Assembly: GCA_905479495.1 (NCBI GenBank)
Contig: CAJQMR010000018.1
Location: 1 to 49,062, forward strand
Direction: 5' to 3'
Origin: an uncultured Anaerolineae bacterium
Lineage (GTDB): Bacteria; Chloroflexota; Anaerolineae; Promineifilales; Promineifilaceae
DNA length: 49,062 nucleotides
The notes below the pieces were generated by a model. It did no database searches and was not told where the DNA came from. It worked only from the letters and a program-made list of their open reading frames with translations. A program made the position numbers and the translations under genes. Positions 44,615 through 49,062 of the stretch are shown one piece after another. Each line of letters starts with the position of its first letter. Positions within the stretch are counted from its first letter, which is position 1.

Positions 44615-45400
44615 ATGTCATTTTTATCGATTTGGGGCAGCGGTTTTCTCGCCGTCATGATTGCCTTGACGCTTCTCTGGCTGCTCAGCGTCTATCTCAA
44701 AAATGCCAGCATCGTCGATCCGTTTTGGGGTACCGGTTTTGTGATTCTTGCCTGGGTGTACTTTACCCGAACGGACAATGGGTTCGATACCCGCAAGCTG
44801 CTGGTTACCGTTCTGGCTACCATTTGGGGGTTACGCCTTTCCATTTACCTGCTCTGGCGCAACTGGGGGCACGGCGAAGATTACCGTTACCAGAACTTCC
44901 GCCAAAAGTATGGACCAGAACGATATTGGTGGTTTAGCTTTTTCCAGGTCTTTTTGCTGCAGGGCGTGCTGATGGCGTTGGTTTCGACACCGCTTTTGGG
45001 CGCACAAATTCAGGGCAGCAACCTCAATCTGCTGGATTATTTGGCAACGGCCGTCTTCCTCATTGGTTTTGCCTTTGAAGCCGGGGGCGATTTTCAGCTG
45101 GCCCGCTTTAAAGCCAATCCAGCCAACAAAGGCAAGCTGCTCACCACTGGCTTTTGGCGCTATACACGGCATCCCAACTACTTTGGCGATTCGGCCGTTT
45201 GGTGGAGTTTTGCCCTCTTTTCCCTGGCCGCTGGCTCTATTTTGCCCGCCCTCGGTGCAGTTTTAATGACCTTCCTCATCGTGCGTGTTTCCGGCGTGGC
45301 GCTGTTGGAAAAAGATCTCAAAAAGAGCAAACCAGGCTATGAAGCATATGTGAAAAACACAAATGCATTTTTTCCCTGGTTTCCGAAGTCGAGCGAGTGA
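44615..45400 (+). CDS. DUF1295 membrane protein (steroid 5-alpha-reductase-like)
   Basis: 261 residues from ATG 44615 (AAAGGA upstream). About six or seven membrane helices, with KNASIVDPFWG near the N-terminus, RNWGHGEDYRYQNFRQKYG in the middle and the family signature TTGFWRYTRHPNYFGD near residue 185. Relatives are NADPH-dependent lipid double-bond reductases or methyltransferase-like integral membrane enzymes; activity in bacteria is poorly known. It lies 49 bases after the SRPBCC gene. Its TGA stop falls inside the left arm of the repeat at 45393. Confidence 0.85.
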   Translation: MSFLSIWGSGFLAVMIALTLLWLLSVYLKNASIVDPFWGTGFVILAWVYFTRTDNGFDTRKLLVTVLATIWGLRLSIYLLWRNWGHGEDYRYQNFRQKYGPERYWWFSFFQVFLLQGVLMALVSTPLLGAQIQGSNLNLLDYLATAVFLIGFAFEAGGDFQLARFKANPANKGKLLTTGFWRYTRHPNYFGDSAVWWSFALFSLAAGSILPALGAVLMTFLIVRVSGVALLEKDLKKSKPGYEAYVKNTNAFFPWFPKSSE

Positions 45401-45460
45401 GAAGTGACAAGTAAAAAGTGAAAAGTTGCTCACTTGCATACTCGCTAACTCGCATACTTG
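45393..45460. repeat. Imperfect inverted repeat spanning the DUF1295 stop
   Basis: GCGAGTGAGAAGTGACAAGT (45393-45412) faces CACTTGCATACTCGC (about 45431-45445), with a second ACTCGCATACTTG copy just after. The first arm contains the TGA stop of the DUF1295 gene. Confidence 0.6.
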
Positions 45461-45472
45461 CAAACTGAAGTT

Positions 45473-46996
45473 ATGAACAAATCACCCCACACCCTCATCA
45501 TCGGCGCAGGCATTGGCGGACTGACTGCCGGTGCGCTTCTACTAAAAGCGGGACATCGCGTGACCGTGCTGGAAGCGCACGTTTACCCTGGCGGCAGTGC
45601 CGGGACCTTTTATCATAAAAAGTATCGTTTTGATGCCGGAGCCACGCTAGCCGGTGGGTTTTCGCCCGGCGGGCCGCACGCCCGCGTAGCAGAAGCACTG
45701 GAATTGACCTGGCCCATCCATCCCGTTGATCCGGCCTGGGTGGTACATTTGCCAGACGGCCGTACCGTCACCCAATGGACCAATCCGCAGCAGTGGCAAG
45801 CCGAACGCCAGGCGGCCTTCCCTGGTACGGAACCATTCTGGCAAAAACTGGAGATGCTGGCCGAACTTGCCTGGGATATATCCTCACGGCCGTTTCCCTG
45901 GCCACCAGAATCGCTACACGATATTTACACCCTAGCCCGGGCCATACGCCCTTCGACGCTGCGCGCCCTGCCCTACCTGCTGCGCACCATTGGCAGCTTG
46001 GCGCCCAATGATGATCCAATGTTCCGCGCTTTTTTGGACGCCCAGCTGCTCATCTCGGCTCAAACCACCAGCCAGCAGGCCAATGCGCTTTACGGCAGCG
46101 CCGCCCTGGATTTGCCCCGGCGCGGTGTCAATCACGTTCGGGGCGGCATCGGCGCACTGGCCGATACGCTGGTGAACTGGATTCGGCAAAACGGCGGCGA
46201 GGTGCTGTTCCGCCAGCAGGTGACGCAGATCGAAATGAAAAACGGCCGTGCCGCCGCCATCCACACTAATAAAGGCTTGTACCTGAAAGCAGACAACATC
46301 CTGGCCAACCTCACCCCCTGGGCGCTGCGTGATTTGCTGGGCGAAAATGCGCCATCCCAATTGGCCCGCGAAGTGCGTCAGCGAGAAGCAACCTGGGGTG
46401 CGTTTACCCTTTATCTGGGAGTCGATGCGGCCAAACTGCCCCAGACCGGCCCTGACCATCACCAAATTATTGTGGATGGGGAACGGCCGTTAGGTGAAGG
46501 CAATTCCGTTTTTGTTTCCCTGTCTGACCCAGAGGATGCCAGCCGCGCCCCGGCAGGCCATCGGGCCATGACGCTTTCCACCCACACGGAGATTGCTCCC
46601 TGGTGGCAGCTGCGCCACGGCGACAAAGGCGCTTACCATGCCCGGCGCGATGATTACACCCAACGCCTGCTCAATGCCGCTGAAATCGCCCTGTCCGGCC
46701 TGCGCTCAGCCATCCAATTAACGCTGCCTGGCACGCCAGTGACGTTTGAATTTTACACCAGACGGCCGTCTGGCATGGTGGGTGGCTTCCCGCAAAAATC
46801 GCTTTTGCAGGCGCGTGGGCCAGCAACTGGCATTGAAAACGTTTGGCTTGTTGGTGATTCAATATTTCCCGGCCAATCCACCGCTGGAGTCACACTCGGT
46901 GCAATGCGCGTAGCAGACTTGGTGCAAAGGGTGCGTTGGCTGGAACGGCCGTTTCGCCTCTGGCAGCCCAATCCGTCCCAGCCAAACACAGCCTGA
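45473..46996 (+). CDS. FAD-dependent phytoene-desaturase-like oxidoreductase
   Basis: 507 residues from ATG 45473; a TTG at 45458 would add five residues. TLIIGAGIGGLTAGALLLKAGHRVTVLEA is the FAD-binding beta-alpha-beta unit with the GxGxxG motif near 12-17. YPGGSAGTFYHKKYRFDAGATLAGGF matches the second dinucleotide/substrate region, and NVWLVGDSIFPGQSTAGVTLGAMRVA is the C-terminal FAD motif of CrtI/CrtO/CrtN-type enzymes. It is likely a carotenoid desaturase, ketolase or isomerase, or a retinol-saturase relative; the exact reaction is unknown. Five ACGGCCGT copies. Confidence 0.88.
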   Translation: MNKSPHTLIIGAGIGGLTAGALLLKAGHRVTVLEAHVYPGGSAGTFYHKKYRFDAGATLAGGFSPGGPHARVAEALELTWPIHPVDPAWVVHLPDGRTVTQWTNPQQWQAERQAAFPGTEPFWQKLEMLAELAWDISSRPFPWPPESLHDIYTLARAIRPSTLRALPYLLRTIGSLAPNDDPMFRAFLDAQLLISAQTTSQQANALYGSAALDLPRRGVNHVRGGIGALADTLVNWIRQNGGEVLFRQQVTQIEMKNGRAAAIHTNKGLYLKADNILANLTPWALRDLLGENAPSQLAREVRQREATWGAFTLYLGVDAAKLPQTGPDHHQIIVDGERPLGEGNSVFVSLSDPEDASRAPAGHRAMTLSTHTEIAPWWQLRHGDKGAYHARRDDYTQRLLNAAEIALSGLRSAIQLTLPGTPVTFEFYTRRPSGMVGGFPQKSLLQARGPATGIENVWLVGDSIFPGQSTAGVTLGAMRVADLVQRVRWLERPFRLWQPNPSQPNTA

Positions 46997-47027
46997 GCCT
47001 CTCGGTGTTAAAACAGGAGAACCCAAA

Positions 47028-47477
47028 ATGGAAACCTTCTTTAAATACCTCAACAGCTTCCCCATGCCACTCTGGCTGGCGATGATGTTTGCTCCCAACC
47101 ATCCGCTTACCGAACGCGCCAGCCGCTCCAGCAGCCTGCTGGGCATTGCGGCAGCCCATTACGTCCTGGCCATTCTCAACGCCGTGCGTCAAGACCAAAA
47201 CAGCGGTGGCGAAGTAAAGCTGGACATCATGACGCTGGAAGGTGTGCGAACCGGGTTAAGCAGTTCGCAAGGCGCATTAGCTGGCTGGGCCCACATGCTG
47301 GCCCTCGATTTGTTCACGGGTGCCTGGATTTTTCGCCAATGTCGCCGCTTCAACGCGCCCGGTTGGGTGCGCATCCCCGCTCTTTTCTTCACGCTAATGA
47401 GTGGCCCCTTCGGCCTGATTCTGTTTTTGCTGTGGTACGGCCGTTCCTTCGGCGAAGCCCTGCCAGAAAATTCGTAA
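47028..47477 (+). CDS. ABA4-like (DUF4281) membrane protein
   Basis: 149 residues with four probable membrane helices. FPMPLWLAMMFAPNHPLTERASRS, LAGWAHMLALDLFTGAWIFRQ and PALFFTLMSGPFGLILFLLWY match the ABA4 family. Plant ABA4 is needed for neoxanthin formation; bacterial homologues are of unknown function. AGGAG precedes the ATG. It begins 31 bases after the CrtI-like gene, so the pair probably acts together, supporting carotenoid chemistry. Confidence 0.85.
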   Translation: METFFKYLNSFPMPLWLAMMFAPNHPLTERASRSSSLLGIAAAHYVLAILNAVRQDQNSGGEVKLDIMTLEGVRTGLSSSQGALAGWAHMLALDLFTGAWIFRQCRRFNAPGWVRIPALFFTLMSGPFGLILFLLWYGRSFGEALPENS

Positions 47478-47482
47478 ATGCC

Positions 47483-47511
47483 TTGACAACTCAGCTTTTA
47501 CTACTTATCAT
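47483..47511 (+). promoter_or_regulatory. Promoter of the M3 peptidase gene
   Basis: TTGACA (47483-47488), 17-base spacer, TATCAT (47506-47511, 5 of 6). Transcription should start near 47518, about 70 bases before the ATG. Confidence 0.75.
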
Positions 47512-47518
47512 TTCCACT

Positions 47519-47538
47519 CATTTAAATAAATTTAAATG
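47519..47538. promoter_or_regulatory. CATTTAAAT palindrome at the predicted transcription start
   Basis: CATTTAAAT (47519-47527) and ATTTAAATG (47530-47538) form a perfect 9-bp inverted repeat with a 2-base centre. It lies just downstream of the promoter, a usual place for a repressor site. It could instead be a weak 5' hairpin. Confidence 0.45.
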
Positions 47539-47586
47539 ATTGATTGCAATTAAATAACCGCGCCCAGAAGCCACTTTGGAGGAATG

Positions 47587-49062
47587 ATGTTTAACCAATT
47601 ACCCACAACAATCGAAGAATTTAGCACCTGGACCTGGCAGCAGATCGCCCCCTTTTATGCAGATTTGCAGGAACGGCCGTTAACCCAAGAAACGATTCAC
47701 CAATGGCTCACAGATTGGAGCCAGCTTGGGCAGCTGCTGTCCGAAAAAGCCGCCCGGCTGCGGGTGGCCACCACCCAGGACACCCACGATGAAGCGGCCG
47801 AAGCCGCCATGAACCAATACCTGGATGAAATCTTCCCCCACGTTGAAGCCGCCGAAAACAAGCTAGAAGCCCGCCTGCTAGCCAGCGGATTGGAGCCAGA
47901 GGGACTGGAAATTCCGCTGCGCAACATGAAGGTCGATGCCGAGTTATTTACCAAGGCAAATCTTCCTCTTCTCAGCGAGCAAATGAAGCGCAGCCAGGTT
48001 TATAATCGCATCATCGGCTCCCAGGTGGTGGAATGGCAAGGCGAAGAGTTAACGCTGACGCAGCTGGCTACCCAGCTAGAAAACCCGGACCGCGACCTGC
48101 GGGAACGCGGCTGGCGGCTCATGGCCGAACGTCGTCTGGAAGATCGGGAGGCCCTCAATAATCTGTGGGCTGAGCTGCTGCCCCAGCGCCACAAAATTGC
48201 CCAAAATGCCGGACTCCCCAACTATCGCGCTTACGTCTGGCAACAAAAAAAGCGGCTTGACTACAGTCCAAACGATGCCGCTACCTTCCATCAGGCCATT
48301 GCCGACGTCGTGGTGCCTGCCGCCAACAAAGTGTATGACCGTTACCGGCAAAAGTTGGGCGTAGACAGGCTGCGCCCCTGGGACGTACGAGCGGATGTGT
48401 TTCCTTTTGAGCTTCCCGTGTTACGGCCGTTCCAGACCACAGACGAACTCGCCCAAACTTCCGCTACCATTTTTCACCAGGTAGACCCGGTACTGGGCAG
48501 CTACTTCGACACCATGCGGGAAGAAGCGCTGCTGGATATGCCCAACCGCAAAGGCAAAGCCCCCGGCGCGTACTGCACCAACTTTCCCGCTTCGGAACGG
48601 CCGTTTATCTTCATGAACAGCACCGGCACCGGCCAAGACATCCGAACCCTGTTCCATGAGTCCGGCCACGCCTTCCATAACTTTGAGCGCAACAAATTGG
48701 CCTACCAGCCACAAAAAGCCTCCCCCATGGAGTTCAACGAAGTAGCCTCCATGGCGATGGAACTGCTCACCGCTCCTTACATCAGCAAAGATAAAAACGG
48801 CTTCTTTAGCGACGAAGAAGCGGCCCAATGGTTTACTGCCCATTTAGAAAAAATCATCCTCTTCTGGCCCTACATGGCCGTCGTCGATGCCTTTCAACAT
48901 TGGGTCTACACCCACGTCAACGACGCCATTGACGCCGCCAACTGTGATGCAAAATGGCAAGAGTTGTGGCAAATTTACCTACCAGAGATTGATTTTAGCG
49001 GGTTTGAAGAGGTATTGGTCACTGGCTGGCAGCGCAAACAGCACATCTTCCGCGCCCCGTTT
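47587..49062 (+). CDS. M3 family oligoendopeptidase (partial, runs off the window)
   Basis: 492 codons to the window edge with no stop. Zinc metallopeptidase of the oligoendopeptidase F type: the HESGHAF motif (HExxH, His357 and His361) is followed by the EFNEVASMAMELL segment that supplies the third ligand Glu. It probably trims short peptides in the cytoplasm; no signal peptide is seen. GGAGG lies four bases before ATG 47587; the adjacent ATG 47584 would add one residue. About 60-110 residues are probably missing at the C-terminus. Confidence 0.93.
   Translation, partial: MFNQLPTTIEEFSTWTWQQIAPFYADLQERPLTQETIHQWLTDWSQLGQLLSEKAARLRVATTQDTHDEAAEAAMNQYLDEIFPHVEAAENKLEARLLASGLEPEGLEIPLRNMKVDAELFTKANLPLLSEQMKRSQVYNRIIGSQVVEWQGEELTLTQLATQLENPDRDLRERGWRLMAERRLEDREALNNLWAELLPQRHKIAQNAGLPNYRAYVWQQKKRLDYSPNDAATFHQAIADVVVPAANKVYDRYRQKLGVDRLRPWDVRADVFPFELPVLRPFQTTDELAQTSATIFHQVDPVLGSYFDTMREEALLDMPNRKGKAPGAYCTNFPASERPFIFMNSTGTGQDIRTLFHESGHAFHNFERNKLAYQPQKASPMEFNEVASMAMELLTAPYISKDKNGFFSDEEAAQWFTAHLEKIILFWPYMAVVDAFQHWVYTHVNDAIDAANCDAKWQELWQIYLPEIDFSGFEEVLVTGWQRKQHIFRAPF

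Larger units (their letters stand above)
81..48604. repeat. Dispersed palindromic octamer ACGGCCGT (about 90 copies)
   Basis: A hand count gives about 90 exact copies, from 81 to 48597, roughly one per 540 bases. Examples: 147, 957, 3012, 12351, 18255, 22837, 30162, 33084, 39137, 41283, 46762, 48423. It occurs in all three coding frames (read as TAV, N/D-G-R or x-R-P) and in both gene orientations, so amino-acid preference does not explain it. Random expectation at this composition is about one. Confidence 0.92.

Overview
The window looks like one contig of an uncultured Chloroflexota (Anaerolineae-like) bacterium. This rests on moderate GC (about 54% by eye), lipoproteins with acidic or Thr/Pro-rich linkers, a secreted protein ending in a FLPIV-type tail, and acetyl-cycle arginine genes beside many Chloroflexota-like hypothetical families. 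The assignment is an inference of moderate confidence. No tRNA, rRNA, CRISPR array, transposase or phage gene was found.

Layout. (1) 1-17.2 kb: end of a nonribosomal peptide cluster, with a 5073-residue four-module synthetase that carries an extra degenerate adenylation domain at its N-terminus, a type II thioesterase and an acyl-CoA dehydrogenase. The cluster probably continues to the left, because the synthetase start overlaps a stop codon (TAATG). (2) 17.3-22.2 kb: a diheme cytochrome c, an AT-rich ELWxSDGT-repeat secreted protein and a lipoprotein. (3) 22.3-30.8 kb: arginine biosynthesis (argC, argB, argD, two GNAT genes, argG, then argJ on the other strand) interrupted by an AT-rich gene of unknown function. 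The argC operon is preceded by a leader ORF with four consecutive Arg codons and by alternative hairpins ending in a terminator, so it appears to be controlled by transcription attenuation. The N-acetylglutamate-synthase-like GNAT runs in frame into ArgG. (4) 31-36.5 kb: a GNAT, a membrane-anchored clostripain-family protease, a lipoprotein, YqeK and an ABM-domain protein. (5) 36.6-41.9 kb: DUF2785, MazG-like, HAD, TSUP exporter, a TPR-like protein and DUF4037. (6) 42.2-49 kb: a three-domain fasciclin lipoprotein, a decayed SDR fragment behind a consensus promoter, a four-gene set (SRPBCC, DUF1295, CrtI-like oxidoreductase, ABA4-like) suggestive of isoprenoid or carotenoid chemistry, and an M3 oligopeptidase cut by the window edge.

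Two genome-scale signals overlie the genes. The palindromic octamer ACGGCCGT occurs about 90 times by hand count (about 1 expected), in all reading frames and outside genes, and it is nearly absent from the AT-rich genes. In addition, most gene gaps hold a long inverted repeat built from short repeated words. The words differ between sites, the arms often abut or supply stop codons, and one such hairpin sits in frame inside the last adenylation domain of the synthetase.
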